Below, piece by piece: positions 27,350 to 36,536 of a DNA stretch of 64,000 bases. The translations under genes were made by a program, and so were the position numbers. How positions within the stretch are numbered: the stretch's first letter is position 1; every line of letters begins with the position of its first letter. Origin of the DNA: Mucilaginibacter sp. dw_454 (GTDB lineage: Bacteria; Bacteroidota; Bacteroidia; Sphingobacteriales; Sphingobacteriaceae); NCBI RefSeq assembly GCF_018449775.1, contig NZ_JAAVVB010000003.1, forward strand, positions 1 through 64,000, in the 5' to 3' direction. The notes below the pieces were generated by a model. The model made no database searches. It saw nothing but the letters and a program-made list of their open reading frames with translations, and was not told the DNA's origin.

Positions 27350-27496
27350 ATGTGCGGATGTGCAGATATGCAAATGTGCGGATTATTTAATGAGTGAGGT
27401 AGTGATTGGGTGAATGTTTAAATAATATACAAGCCGCCAAACTTCTAACTAGCTGACAGGCATCTGCACATCTGCATATTCGCACATCTGCACATC
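27349..27496. repeat. Inverted repeat of GATGTGCAGATGTGC words
   Basis: The left arm (27349-27381) consists of direct repeats of ATGTGC(A/G)GAT-type words; the right arm (27461-27496) is their complement. It fills the gap between the convergent cpsB-like and ABC permease genes. Confidence 0.75.
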
Positions 27497-27503
27497 AAAA
27501 AAA

Positions 27504-28748
27504 TTACTCGTATCGCAAAGCTTCAACCGGATCTAACTTCGATGCTTTTTTTGCTGGATAAAAACCCGAGAGTAGCCCAATTAAGGTACATAAAGCTATA
27601 GCCGAAAAAAGCCACAACCAGGGCACTACAAACTTGCCGCTTATTTGTACGGCTATGAGGTTACCGGCCGCCATGCCTAATATAATACCGCCTACGCCGC
27701 CAATTAAACAAATCACCACAGCTTCAATCAAAAACTGTTTGCGTATAACAGCCGGTGTTGCGCCAATAGCCTTACGGACGCCGATTTCGCGCGTACGCTC
27801 AGTTACCGAAACCAGCATAATATTCATTAAACCGATAGCTGCACCAATTAGTGTGATAATACCAATGCCAAACCCGGCAATGGTCATATAACCAATCTGT
27901 TCGCCTAAACTTTTTTGGATAGAGTCGCTGCGTACAATCTCAAAATTATCGCTCATGCCTGCGTTTAATCCGCGAATGTTTCTGAAAAGCGATGTCGCTT
28001 CGCCAATGCAGGCGTCAAGCTGCGCGCCACTGCCTACCATAACCGTTACGCCAAAAGTTGGATTAGTTGTGGGTGCAAGTTGCTTGGCTTTCAAAATAGG
28101 GATAATACAAAGCCTGTCGCCCCCGTTAAAACCCGCACTCGATCCCTTCGACGCAAAAACTCCGACTACTTTGAATTTGTTGCTGCCTACAAAAATAGAT
28201 TTATTGATAGGGTCCTCATTTTTAAACAACTTGGTTTTTACCTCATCGCCAATAATAACTACGTTGTCGCCATACAGTAATTCCTGGTCAGAGAAATTAC
28301 GCCCTAATGCCAGTTTATAACCATTAGTTTGCAGGTAATTTTCATTAGTGCCGGTAACTTGTACGTTAGGGTTGGTTTTTTCGCTGTTATATTTAGTTAT
28401 AGCACTACCTGAAATATTTAGGTTGATAGCAACCAACGCAGGCAGCTGATAGGAACTTTTAAACCGTTGCGCCTGTTCATAACTGATTGACGGAAACGCT
28501 TTACGATGCCCGCCATTGCCAAAACCAAAGTCAGACCCACGGTTTTGTATGGTGAACGAGTTGGCACCTAAGCTTGAAAAAGCATCGGTAGTGTATTGTT
28601 TGATACCCTCGATAGCAGTAAGTATGCCCACCAAAGCCATAATGCCGATAGCAATAATGAGCGAAGTAAGCGAGGTACGCAGCCGGTTGCCCGCAATGGA
28701 TTGCAGCGCGATAGACACATTTTCTTTAAGCGAAGTTTGAACCGGCAT
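27504..28748 (-). CDS. MacB/FtsX-type ABC transporter permease, 414 aa
   Basis: N-terminal helix (about 20-42), a periplasmic MacB_PCD-type domain (about 45-270) and three C-terminal helices forming the FtsX domain, with the family motif TRTREIGVRKAIGATP. Such permeases pair with a separate ATPase and an RND-type adaptor to move substrates (lipoproteins, antibiotics, signals) out of the periplasm. No ATPase gene is adjacent in the window, so the partner is either unlinked or supplied by a shared ATPase. The gene is isolated by inverted repeats on both sides. Confidence 0.9.
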   Translation of the reverse strand: MPVQTSLKENVSIALQSIAGNRLRTSLTSLIIAIGIMALVGILTAIEGIKQYTTDAFSSLGANSFTIQNRGSDFGFGNGGHRKAFPSISYEQAQRFKSSYQLPALVAINLNISGSAITKYNSEKTNPNVQVTGTNENYLQTNGYKLALGRNFSDQELLYGDNVVIIGDEVKTKLFKNEDPINKSIFVGSNKFKVVGVFASKGSSAGFNGGDRLCIIPILKAKQLAPTTNPTFGVTVMVGSGAQLDACIGEATSLFRNIRGLNAGMSDNFEIVRSDSIQKSLGEQIGYMTIAGFGIGIITLIGAAIGLMNIMLVSVTERTREIGVRKAIGATPAVIRKQFLIEAVVICLIGGVGGIILGMAAGNLIAVQISGKFVVPWLWLFSAIALCTLIGLLSGFYPAKKASKLDPVEALRYE

Positions 28749-28843
28749 TATATAAAATTAAGAAACTTAGCGATAAGACTGTGCAGGCTATAGGTTTGTT
28801 ACAACCTGTGCACCTTATTTGATGTTTTAATAAGCTGGTGGCG

Positions 28844-28995
28844 GACTCACCCGATCATCGCTCGATCACCCTCTCTTCCGCAAGCGGGAAAGAGGGTAGG
28901 AATATCGAACATTATTCGATATTAAAGAAAGAATTACCCTCTTTACGCCGAAGGCGAAGAGAGGGTCGACAAGCGTAGCGATGTCGGGGTGAGTC
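28844..28995. repeat. Long intergenic inverted repeat, 152 bp
   Basis: Outer arms GACTCACCCGATCATCGCT and GCGATGTCGGGGTGAGTC; inner pairs ACCCTCTCTTC/GAAGAGAGGGT and AATATCGAA/TTCGATATT. It occupies most of the 330-base gap (28749-29078) between divergent genes; nothing else is evident there. Confidence 0.8.
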
Positions 28996-29078
28996 AAAGC
29001 GTCGACAGGAAACCGATCGATCATATTGCATGCATTTCAAAAAAGATTTTGGTAACTTAACAGTCTAATTTTAACACT

Positions 29079-29588
29079 ATGAAAAACATTAGATCTGTAC
29101 TGTTATTACTGCTTTTATTAGGCATTGCCACTTATACAAAAGCGCAAACTACCGTTAGCACATCCATTAACGGTATTATTGTTAGTTATTTAGAATTGAA
29201 AAACGCATTAGCCACTGACGACAACCCAACGGCCCAGCTTAAAGCTAAGGTATTGAATGATGAAATTGTCGACGTTCAATCCAAAGGCATGACACCCCAG
29301 GAATTAAGTACCTGGAAAAACTACAGCGACAGGCTGAGTTTTGACAGCCGCCACATTAGCGAAAGCAAATCAATAGATCACCAGCGCGAGCATTTTGCAT
29401 CATTGTCAAAAAATATGTACACGCTTTTAAAAGTGTTTAGGGTAAATACTTCGCCGCTTTATTGGGACTATTGCCCCATGAAAAAAGTGAGCTGGCTAAG
29501 CGATAAACAAGCCATCGAGAACCCATACTATGGCAAAACCATGCTGGATTGTGGTAGTGTTAAGGAAACTTTGAAAGAAGCAAAATAA
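29079..29588 (+). CDS. Secreted DUF3347 protein, 169 aa
   Basis: Signal peptide at residues 1-22 (ending TYTKAQT), then a helical domain with DUF3347 hallmarks: YLELKNALATDD, HFASLSKNMYTLLK, and the C-terminal DYCPMKK...NPYYGKTMLDCG. The conserved Cys and Met residues (YCPM, DCG) suggest copper or heavy-metal binding; in other Bacteroidota this domain is found with CusB-type efflux adaptors. Here it stands alone, convergent with an IscA-type gene, so its role is inferred only from the family. Confidence 0.82.
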   Translation: MKNIRSVLLLLLLLGIATYTKAQTTVSTSINGIIVSYLELKNALATDDNPTAQLKAKVLNDEIVDVQSKGMTPQELSTWKNYSDRLSFDSRHISESKSIDHQREHFASLSKNMYTLLKVFRVNTSPLYWDYCPMKKVSWLSDKQAIENPYYGKTMLDCGSVKETLKEAK

Positions 29589-29590
29589 GA

Positions 29591-29710
29591 GAGTCAAGAG
29601 GCAAGAATCAAGATAGGATATTGAATAGCTTATCAATAAAAAAGCCTTAGCGATTAATCGCTAAGGCTTTACTTTATATATCTTGACTCCTGGTTCTTGT
29701 CTCTTGATTC
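29591..29710. repeat. Intergenic inverted repeat of GAGTCAAGA words
   Basis: Outer arms GAGTCAAGAGGCAAGAATCA and its approximate complement flank a central bidirectional terminator. It begins two bases after the DUF3347 stop and ends just before the IscA-type stop. Confidence 0.75.
29637..29672. terminator. Bidirectional terminator between convergent genes
   Basis: Perfect hairpin AAGCCTTAGCG/CGCTAAGGCTT with A-rich 5' and T-rich 3' flanks, serving both the DUF3347 gene and the minus-strand IscA-type gene. Confidence 0.8.
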
Positions 29711-29717
29711 TACCTAA

Positions 29718-30065
29718 CTATACCGAAAACGACGTGCCGCAACCGCAAGTGCTGGCAGCGTTAGGGTTGCTAAAGGTAAAGCCGCGAGCATTTAGGCCAT
29801 CTTGAAAATCAACTTGCATACCTAACAGGTACATGCCGTGAGCTTTATTCATAAACACGCGCAGGCCTTCAATTGAAAATTCCTGATCGCCGTCTTTTTT
29901 CTGATCAAAGCCTAAAACATAGCTCATGCCAGAACAGCCACCGCCTTCAACGCCAATGCGCAAGCCAAAGTCGTCGCTAATTTCTTGCTGATCTTTTAAT
30001 TTATACAATTCTTTAACGGCGCCTTGTGTAAGGATTACCGGTGCGGTTTCAACAGCAGTACTCAT
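29718..30065 (-). CDS. A-type Fe-S cluster assembly protein (IscA/SufA/ErpA), 115 aa
   Basis: Small HesB/IscA fold protein. The three invariant cysteines are Cys44 (GGGCSGMSY), Cys107 and Cys109 (STCGCGTSFSV). It binds Fe or a [2Fe-2S]/[4Fe-4S] cluster and delivers it to apoproteins. Length is usual. It is monocistronic between a divergent hypothetical gene and the shared terminator. A TATATTTG -7 box lies at 30086-30093, 20 bases before the ATG. Which of IscA, SufA or ErpA it equals cannot be told from sequence alone. Confidence 0.92.
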   Translation of the reverse strand: MSTAVETAPVILTQGAVKELYKLKDQQEISDDFGLRIGVEGGGCSGMSYVLGFDQKKDGDQEFSIEGLRVFMNKAHGMYLLGMQVDFQDGLNARGFTFSNPNAASTCGCGTSFSV

Positions 30066-30085
30066 CTTATTTTTAATTAACTACA

Positions 30086-30093
30086 CAAATATA
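30086..30093 (-). promoter_or_regulatory. Candidate -7 box (TATATTTG) for the IscA-type gene
   Basis: Exact TAnnTTTG match on the minus strand, 20 bases upstream of the ATG. No clear -33 TTG. Confidence 0.45.
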
Positions 30094-30159
30094 ATGTAAA
30101 ATGCGGATTTTTGTTCCGGAGCCGGTATTTATGACCTGCGCCTAACATTAAACTTAATT

Positions 30160-30690
30160 ATGCAATACTATCCCTATTTACTAGACATCATAAAATATAC
30201 CGTTGCCGGCTTAGGCGTAGTGTGGATTGCCTTTTACCTGTTAAGACCCTACCTTGACCGCAACGAAAGTATCCAGCTGGTAGAGTTGAAGAAAACCATC
30301 AGCAATCAAACTTTGCCGCTGCGTTTGCAGGCTTATGAGCGTGTAGTGTTATTTATAGAACGGATTAACCCAACTAATTTACTCATCCGCCTAAATAACC
30401 CCGACTATTCAGCCGCCGAATTATATGTGCTGATTGTGGCCGAGTTGCGTAATGAGTATCAACATAACGTTACCCAACAGATTTACGTAAGCCCTAATAC
30501 CTGGGCCATAGTAAAACGACTTAAAGACGAAACGCTGGGCCTGGTAAATTACGCCATTAAAGATTTGCCGGAAACAGCCACCGGCTTAGAACTAAGCAGG
30601 GCAGTGCTAACCCAGGTTAGTAACTCAGAAAACAATCCTTACGACTCCGGACTGGCGCTTATTCGCAACGAGCTGGAGCAACTATTCTAA
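30160..30690 (+). CDS. Single-pass membrane hypothetical protein, 176 aa
   Basis: One hydrophobic helix near the N-terminus (about residues 10-30), then a cytoplasmic helical domain with a conserved-looking core (LPLRLQAYERVVLFIERINPTNLL; LYVLIVAELRNEYQHN). I recognise it only as a Bacteroidota-type conserved hypothetical. It lies six bases upstream of the methylmalonyl-CoA mutase-like gene in the same direction, so the two are probably co-transcribed. Function unknown. Confidence 0.75.
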   Translation: MQYYPYLLDIIKYTVAGLGVVWIAFYLLRPYLDRNESIQLVELKKTISNQTLPLRLQAYERVVLFIERINPTNLLIRLNNPDYSAAELYVLIVAELRNEYQHNVTQQIYVSPNTWAIVKRLKDETLGLVNYAIKDLPETATGLELSRAVLTQVSNSENNPYDSGLALIRNELEQLF

Positions 30691-30696
30691 TTAGCA

Positions 30697-32241
30697 ATGT
30701 CGGCCAAGCGGAAAACAACATCGGGTATCGAAATTAAGGAGGTTTATACCGAACCTTCAAAAATGAATGAACTACCCGGCGAGTTTCCGTATACACGCGG
30801 TATCCAGAAGGACATGTATCGGGGCAAGCCCTGGACAATGCGCCAGTATGCCGGCTTCTCTACTGCCGAAGAATCAAACAAACGTTATCATTATTTATTG
30901 AGCCGGGGCACCATGGGCCTGTCGGTTGCTTTTGACTTGCCCACGCAGATAGGCTACGACTCTGACCATGAGCTGGCCGAAGGCGAGGTAGGCAAGGTTG
31001 GTGTAGCGATAGACTCATTAAAAGATATCGAGATCTTGTTTGACGGTATAAAGCTAAGCGACATCACCACGTCGATGACCATTAACGCAACGGCTGCTAT
31101 TTTGCTGGCTATGTATATCGCGTTAGCAAAAAAACAGGGTGCAGATTTAAAGCAGCTGTCCGGAACAATACAGAACGATATATTAAAGGAATACGCCGCA
31201 CGCGGCACCTATATATATCCGCCGGCACCGTCTATGCGGTTAATTACCGATGTTTTTGAGTACTGCAGTAAAGAGCTGCCAAAATGGAACACGATATCGA
31301 TATCCGGTTACCATATCCGCGAAGCCGGCTCGACAGCGGTGCAAGAATTGGCTTTTACGTTGGCCAATGGTAAAGCCTATTTAAAAGCGGCGCTGAGCAA
31401 AGGTTTAGATATTAATGTTTTCGCTAAGCGATTATCTTTCTTCTTTAATTGCCACAATAATTTTTTTGAGGAGATAGCCAAGTTCAGAGCCGCACGCCGG
31501 ATGTGGGCCAACATCACCAAAGAGCTGGGCGCTACAGACCCCGGCGCGCAAAAGCTGCGCTTTCATAGCCAAACCGGCGGCTCAACGTTAACCGCACAGC
31601 AGCCTTTAAATAATATAGTACGCACAACTACCCAGGCGCTGGCAGCCGTATTGGGTGGCACACAATCGTTGCATACCAATGGTTATGACGAGGCTTTGTC
31701 GCTGCCGACAGAGGCAGCTGCGCAAATAGCGCTGCGTACCCAGCAGATCATTGCGTTTGAAAGTGGCGTAACGGATACTGTAGACCCCTTGGCTGGTTCG
31801 TACTTTATAGAAGCGCTGACAGATGAGCTGGAAGCCGCCGCACTATTATATATAGGTAAGATAGACGCCATGGGCGGTTCGGTAAAAGCTATCGAGCAGG
31901 ATTATATGCAGCAGGAAATTGCAAGTGCGGCTTATCAATACCAAAACGAGATAGAAAGTGGCGAACGTGTTATAGTAGGCGTCAATAAATTCGCACAGGC
32001 AGAAACGCCGGCAGGCAATGTTTTCAGGGTTGACGACACTATCCGTTTGCATCAAATTGAAAAAATAAGGCTCTTGAAGGCCGGAAGAGATAGCGTTGCA
32101 GTAGCAAAAAATCTGAAAAATCTGAAAGCTGCTGCCATTGGTGCAGATAATCTAATGTTGCCGATATTATCGGCGGTTGAAAGTTATGCTACTTTGGGCG
32201 AAATAGCCGATGTGTTGCGTTCTGTTTTTGGGGAGTATTAG
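30697..32241 (+). CDS. Methylmalonyl-CoA mutase catalytic subunit lacking a B12 domain, 514 aa
   Basis: TIM-barrel acyl-CoA mutase domain (MM_CoA_mutase) over nearly the whole length; the C-terminal cobalamin-binding domain of full-length mutases is absent, as in split IcmA, HcmA or archaeal-type large subunits. The residues that set substrate choice align with methylmalonyl-CoA mutase: Tyr51 (TMRQYAGFS), Arg169 ([11 protein letters not shown]) and His206 ([10 protein letters not shown]) correspond in spacing to Tyr89, Arg207 and His244 of the P. shermanii enzyme. Isobutyryl-CoA mutase has Phe and Gln at the first two. A separate B12-binding subunit is expected elsewhere. It probably forms an operon with the preceding membrane protein. 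Confidence 0.88.
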   Translation: MSAKRKTTSGIEIKEVYTEPSKMNELPGEFPYTRGIQKDMYRGKPWTMRQYAGFSTAEESNKRYHYLLSRGTMGLSVAFDLPTQIGYDSDHELAEGEVGKVGVAIDSLKDIEILFDGIKLSDITTSMTINATAAILLAMYIALAKKQGADLKQLSGTIQNDILKEYAARGTYIYPPAPSMRLITDVFEYCSKELPKWNTISISGYHIREAGSTAVQELAFTLANGKAYLKAALSKGLDINVFAKRLSFFFNCHNNFFEEIAKFRAARRMWANITKELGATDPGAQKLRFHSQTGGSTLTAQQPLNNIVRTTTQALAAVLGGTQSLHTNGYDEALSLPTEAAAQIALRTQQIIAFESGVTDTVDPLAGSYFIEALTDELEAAALLYIGKIDAMGGSVKAIEQDYMQQEIASAAYQYQNEIESGERVIVGVNKFAQAETPAGNVFRVDDTIRLHQIEKIRLLKAGRDSVAVAKNLKNLKAAAIGADNLMLPILSAVESYATLGEIADVLRSVFGEY

Positions 32242-32594
32242 AGCTAATAGGAGTGCAATCGAATGCCGGACTTGGTATTTCTCCACATCTTTGTCGTGCC
32301 GGCGGCGCGCGGTACAGGTCCTGACCTTGAGTTAAATAATAAATAAACGGCCTAAAACACTGTAAATTCAGTGTTTATTGTGAGTAAGGTTATGAACATG
32401 TTAATAACCCGCGAAATATAATTTATAAACTCCAAAAAACCACAAAAAAAGAACACTTTTTTTCAAATTTATTTTCACAAAAAATGCAAAAAGAATTTTT
32501 TACTCCGCTTTTTTTTTGAATATTCGATGTTCCGTAGCAGTCCCAATAAAAGTGTCGCTGGGGGTCTGAAAATCAATATCTTATTAAATACTGT
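32242..32594. other. 353-base AT-rich gap upstream of dnaA
   Basis: Contains A and T tracts (about 32430-32520) and a hairpin ACACTGTAAATT/CAGTGTTTA near 32355. I find no perfect DnaA box (TTATNCACA); the closest is TTCTCCACA near 32278. The dnaA promoter must lie here, but no clear TAnnTTTG box is visible. Confidence 0.5.
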
Positions 32595-34022
32595 ATGGAA
32601 AAAACTTGTACTAACGTCTGGAATAGCTGTCTTCAAATCATAAAAGATAACATACCTGCGCAAAGCTTTAAAACTTGGTTCGAGCCAATTAAAGCATTAC
32701 GCATGGAGGGCAGTGTCTTGACCATACAAGTACCAAGTTTATTCTTTTACGAATGGCTGGAAGAACACTATGTTCAGCTTTTACGTAAAACAATAAAAAA
32801 ACAATTGGGTGATGATGGCCGTTTAGAGTACAACATAGTTGTTGAACAGTCATCAGCAAGCAAACCATACACAACTAATATGCCCTCAAACGGAAACGGT
32901 GCGGAGTCTAAGAATCAGTCGATGCCTATCCCTATTTCAATAAATAAGGATATTAAGAACCCGTTTGTCATTCCCGGCCTTAAAAAACTGAATGTCGATC
33001 CGCAATTAAACCGTCAATATACCTTCGAGAATTTTGTTGAAGGCGATTGTAACCGTCTGGCCCGCTCGGCTGGCTATGCGGTAGCGGCTAAACCGGGTGG
33101 TACTTCGTTTAACCCATTAATGATTTATGGTGGTGTAGGTTTGGGTAAAACCCACCTGGCACAAGCCATTGGCAACGAAATTAAACGCTCATTACCGGAT
33201 AAGCTGGTATTGTATGTATCGTGCGAAAAATTTACACAGCAATTTGTTGATGCTTTAAAGCATAATAATATCAATGACTTTGTGAACTTTTACCAGGCTA
33301 TTGACGTGCTGATCATGGATGATGTGCACAACTTTGCCGGTAAAGAAAAAACACAGGATTTCTTCTTCCACATATTTAACCACCTGCATCAATCAGGTAA
33401 ACAACTCATCATTACTTCTGATAAAGCACCTAAGGACCTTGCCGGGTTAGAGGAGCGTTTATTATCAAGATTTAAATGGGGCCTAAGCGCCGATTTGCAG
33501 ATCCCCGATCTGGAAACCCGTATGGCTATCCTGAAAAACAAAACTTACCAGGATGGTATTGAGTTGGGCGACGATGTGATTGAATATGTAGCGCATAACA
33601 TTGATAACAACGTACGTGAGCTGGAAGGCGCCATGGTATCGCTATTGGCACAATCAACGCTTAACCGTAAGGAGATTGACCTGAATCTGGCTAAACAAAT
33701 GTTGAAGAACTTTGTAAAAAATTCTTCGAAAGAGATCTCGATGGAATACATCCAGAACCTGGTTTGCGAGTATTTTGAAGTGCCTATTGATATGGTAAAA
33801 TCACAAACCCGCAAACGCGAGATTGTGCAGGCGCGCCAAATCTCTATGTACCTGGCTAAGGCACACACCAAGAGCTCATTGAAATCAATCGGCCATTTCT
33901 TTGGCGGCCGAGACCACTCTACGGTTATTTACGCCTGCCAAACTGTTGAAGATTTAATAGATACCGATAAGAAATTTAAAGGCTACGTAGCCGATATCCA
34001 GAAGAAGTTGAAGATGTCTTAA
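32595..34022 (+). CDS. dnaA: Chromosomal replication initiator DnaA, 475 aa
   Basis: Domain I (about 1-75, IKDNIPAQSFKTWFEPI), a low-complexity linker (90-125), the AAA+ domain with Walker A GGVGLGKT (179-186) and Walker B VLIMDDVH, and the C-terminal DNA-binding domain with the DnaA signature GGRDHSTVIYA. All are complete and of normal length. It binds DnaA boxes to open oriC. It is monocistronic: a terminator follows. No dnaN is adjacent, consistent with the scattered arrangement common in Bacteroidota. Confidence 0.98.
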   Translation: MEKTCTNVWNSCLQIIKDNIPAQSFKTWFEPIKALRMEGSVLTIQVPSLFFYEWLEEHYVQLLRKTIKKQLGDDGRLEYNIVVEQSSASKPYTTNMPSNGNGAESKNQSMPIPISINKDIKNPFVIPGLKKLNVDPQLNRQYTFENFVEGDCNRLARSAGYAVAAKPGGTSFNPLMIYGGVGLGKTHLAQAIGNEIKRSLPDKLVLYVSCEKFTQQFVDALKHNNINDFVNFYQAIDVLIMDDVHNFAGKEKTQDFFFHIFNHLHQSGKQLIITSDKAPKDLAGLEERLLSRFKWGLSADLQIPDLETRMAILKNKTYQDGIELGDDVIEYVAHNIDNNVRELEGAMVSLLAQSTLNRKEIDLNLAKQMLKNFVKNSSKEISMEYIQNLVCEYFEVPIDMVKSQTRKREIVQARQISMYLAKAHTKSSLKSIGHFFGGRDHSTVIYACQTVEDLIDTDKKFKGYVADIQKKLKMS

Positions 34023-34050
34023 AACAAATCCTTGGAAAAACCACTGTTAA

Positions 34051-34084
34051 GCGCCATTATGATATTCATAGTGGCGTTTTTGTT
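34051..34084 (+). terminator. Rho-independent terminator after dnaA
   Basis: Hairpin CGCCATTATGA/TCATAGTGGCG followed by TTTTTG, 28 bases after the stop. Confidence 0.8.
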
Positions 34085-34175
34085 TGTTAACAAACGTTAA
34101 AGTTGTCAGATACTTTTCAGTTTATGTGAAACTAGTGTTTATATTTAAACTATAAACCTAATCGCATTAACCTAA

Positions 34176-36428
34176 ATGAAAGCCATTATTCTATTTGCAT
34201 TCGGCCTGCTTACGGTTGGTCAGTTAAAAGCGCAGCAGTCTGGTTTAAAGCCTGGCGATGAATTTGCTATTCAAACAACCAGTATAGAAACCCCGGCAGT
34301 TGGTAAAAAAGTAACCGGGACTGAAAATTACACCTTTCAATTTAAAGTATTAAACATTACTGCAGACAGCACTAAACTGGAGTGTAAGCTTGTTAAAGCC
34401 AAGATCTGGCAGGACGACAGGTTATACCGGATAAACTCAGACAGCATCCGTATTACCGAGTTGAATGCCTCTAACTTGCTCACGCAAATTATATTATTAC
34501 AGGGCCCTGTTAATGTGGTGTTTAACGCACAAGGCAAATTTATGCATACCGAAGGGGTTGACGAGCTGATAAAGCAAGCTACCCAGCCATGGCATTTGCT
34601 GGATAATGTATTAGCTTATCAGAAGCCAAATATCGATGGCTTTTTGAGCATGGCTTTAAACCGGATGTTTTTTGAAGTGCCGAAAGAAAAACTAAGCTAT
34701 CAATCAACCTGGACAAACGCCAATACCAAAACAACTTATAAAGTAACAGCTATTCGCGGCTCATTATTAGATATAGAACCGGTAACCCAGGATAAAAATG
34801 GTAGTCTGAAAATATTGTTGAACGAGGTGAATGGCCTGGTAGAAGATGCCAAGCTAAGTTACACACAAACCGGTGTACCAGACCCTAAGCACTATGTGAG
34901 CACGCAAAACATAGTTTATGGTAAAGCCGATGCGTCTGTTATAGACACCGCCTGGTTAAACATGGCCATACCATTAAGTTATTGGAGCGAATGGTTCAAA
35001 GATAAAACGGGCGAGATCGACTCGGCCAAAACTTATTCTTATTTCAATAAATATGAACCCATCTATAAAACCGATCCGTTTTTTGTTGTTGCAACACTAA
35101 GCAAGGCAAACTCTGCTAAAAGCGATGGCGCTTTTCAGGCCTATCGGGGGTTATTAGCAAAAACGCCTAATAAATACCTGGCTGGCGATTATTCACATTT
35201 ATTTAATAAACTCCAATGGGCCGCAGATGTAAATCCCGATTCGGCGTATAATGTTATCAGGTATTTTTATAAAGATCAGGGATTTATAACCTGGTTGCAG
35301 GAGTCCTTTTCGCAAGCTTTTCTTAATGAAAAGCATGAGGTAGCCTCGCAGTTGATTGAAAAATTAAACGCCGACAAACAATTAGGCATACACTCGTTAA
35401 TTTACCCCATGTACCTATGGACGATGGCCAAACAGCAGCCCAATAATGCTAAACTGCTAATAAGTAGCTATCACCAATTCATGAAGATGAATGATGTATA
35501 CCTACATAAAGGGAACGGCACGCGCTACGCTTTGTTAACTTATAAAATGCTTATTAACGCCGGTAAGCAAAAAGAGGCGGAAAAATTGCTTGAAAAAACT
35601 ACCCAAACGCTGGAACGTTTTAAGGCAGATACGCTAAACAAAAATCGTTATACCGACAAAAATATGCTGGCCTATGCTTATTATCTCAGGTATCAGTCGG
35701 TTGCTAAAACAGATTCGGCTGCTGCTTTACTATACCTGGCAAAAGCGGCGCAATATTCGCCACAGAATAACAAAGAAAAGACATATTCAAGCTTTTATGA
35801 CCGGGCGTTTCTGGAATCAAAAGAAAGTTATGGAGATGAATATATAAATAAACTGATTGCCACCGGCGACATCGAGACTGCCTTAAAACTGTTTGCCGAT
35901 AACATTACAGCAAACCCTGTTAACCTTGCCGACATGCAAAAAGTTTATGAGAAATATTTGCCAAACAGCAACTTTAAAGATTTTTTTAAAAACAAGGTAG
36001 TGAACAACTGGGCAGACGCGCCCGCTTTTGAATTAACGGGTATAGACGGTAAAAAATATGCGTTAAGCGATTATAAAAACAAATGGCTGGTAGTTGACTT
36101 TTGGGGCACATGGTGCGGCCCCTGTCGCGAAGAAATGCCTAAAGTGAATGAGTTTAACCAGGAACTGGTTAGCGGTAAACACAAGGGCATACATTTACTG
36201 AGTGTGTCCTGTTATGACGAAGCCCCGGCGGTTAAAACTTTTGTTACCAATAACAATTATGGTATTACGGTAGCTATGAGCGATAACGTGATACAGAAAA
36301 ATTATAAAATAGGCGGCTATCCAAGCAAGATCCTAATCTCGCCAAACGGTAAAATGATAGATATACCTTTTGGAACCGACTGGCAAAGTGTGATTAAAAA
36401 GTTTAATGAGTTGTACGCTGCTAACTGA
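34176..36428 (+). CDS. Large TlpA-like thioredoxin-domain protein, 750 aa
   Basis: Signal peptide (1-19, ending LKAQQ), a long N-terminal region of beta-rich and helical segments with no recognised catalytic motif, TPR-like helices in the middle (about 400-600), and a C-terminal thioredoxin/TlpA domain. The redox motif is CGPC at 647-650 (WGTWCGPC) and a cis-Pro is in GGYPSKIL. Periplasmic. Family members reduce or isomerise disulfides; the long N-terminus may bind a partner protein. Transcribed alone between the dnaA terminator and the REC-PP2C gene. Confidence 0.85.
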   Translation: MKAIILFAFGLLTVGQLKAQQSGLKPGDEFAIQTTSIETPAVGKKVTGTENYTFQFKVLNITADSTKLECKLVKAKIWQDDRLYRINSDSIRITELNASNLLTQIILLQGPVNVVFNAQGKFMHTEGVDELIKQATQPWHLLDNVLAYQKPNIDGFLSMALNRMFFEVPKEKLSYQSTWTNANTKTTYKVTAIRGSLLDIEPVTQDKNGSLKILLNEVNGLVEDAKLSYTQTGVPDPKHYVSTQNIVYGKADASVIDTAWLNMAIPLSYWSEWFKDKTGEIDSAKTYSYFNKYEPIYKTDPFFVVATLSKANSAKSDGAFQAYRGLLAKTPNKYLAGDYSHLFNKLQWAADVNPDSAYNVIRYFYKDQGFITWLQESFSQAFLNEKHEVASQLIEKLNADKQLGIHSLIYPMYLWTMAKQQPNNAKLLISSYHQFMKMNDVYLHKGNGTRYALLTYKMLINAGKQKEAEKLLEKTTQTLERFKADTLNKNRYTDKNMLAYAYYLRYQSVAKTDSAAALLYLAKAAQYSPQNNKEKTYSSFYDRAFLESKESYGDEYINKLIATGDIETALKLFADNITANPVNLADMQKVYEKYLPNSNFKDFFKNKVVNNWADAPAFELTGIDGKKYALSDYKNKWLVVDFWGTWCGPCREEMPKVNEFNQELVSGKHKGIHLLSVSCYDEAPAVKTFVTNNNYGITVAMSDNVIQKNYKIGGYPSKILISPNGKMIDIPFGTDWQSVIKKFNELYAAN

Positions 36429-36536
36429 TTTAAAAAAGATGCTTACCTGACGCAAACGAATTAATTTTAATTTTAATTTTTTCAGGATTATTAAGTAAAA
36501 TTGATAGTTGCTTTTAATTGGCAACTTTCCCCCTTA

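Noticed and set aside
32242..32594. Possible oriC next to dnaA
   Set aside because: AT-rich tracts are present, but no perfect DnaA box (TTATNCACA) and no cluster of near-matches; the best single match has one mismatch. In Bacteroidota dnaA is not always next to oriC.
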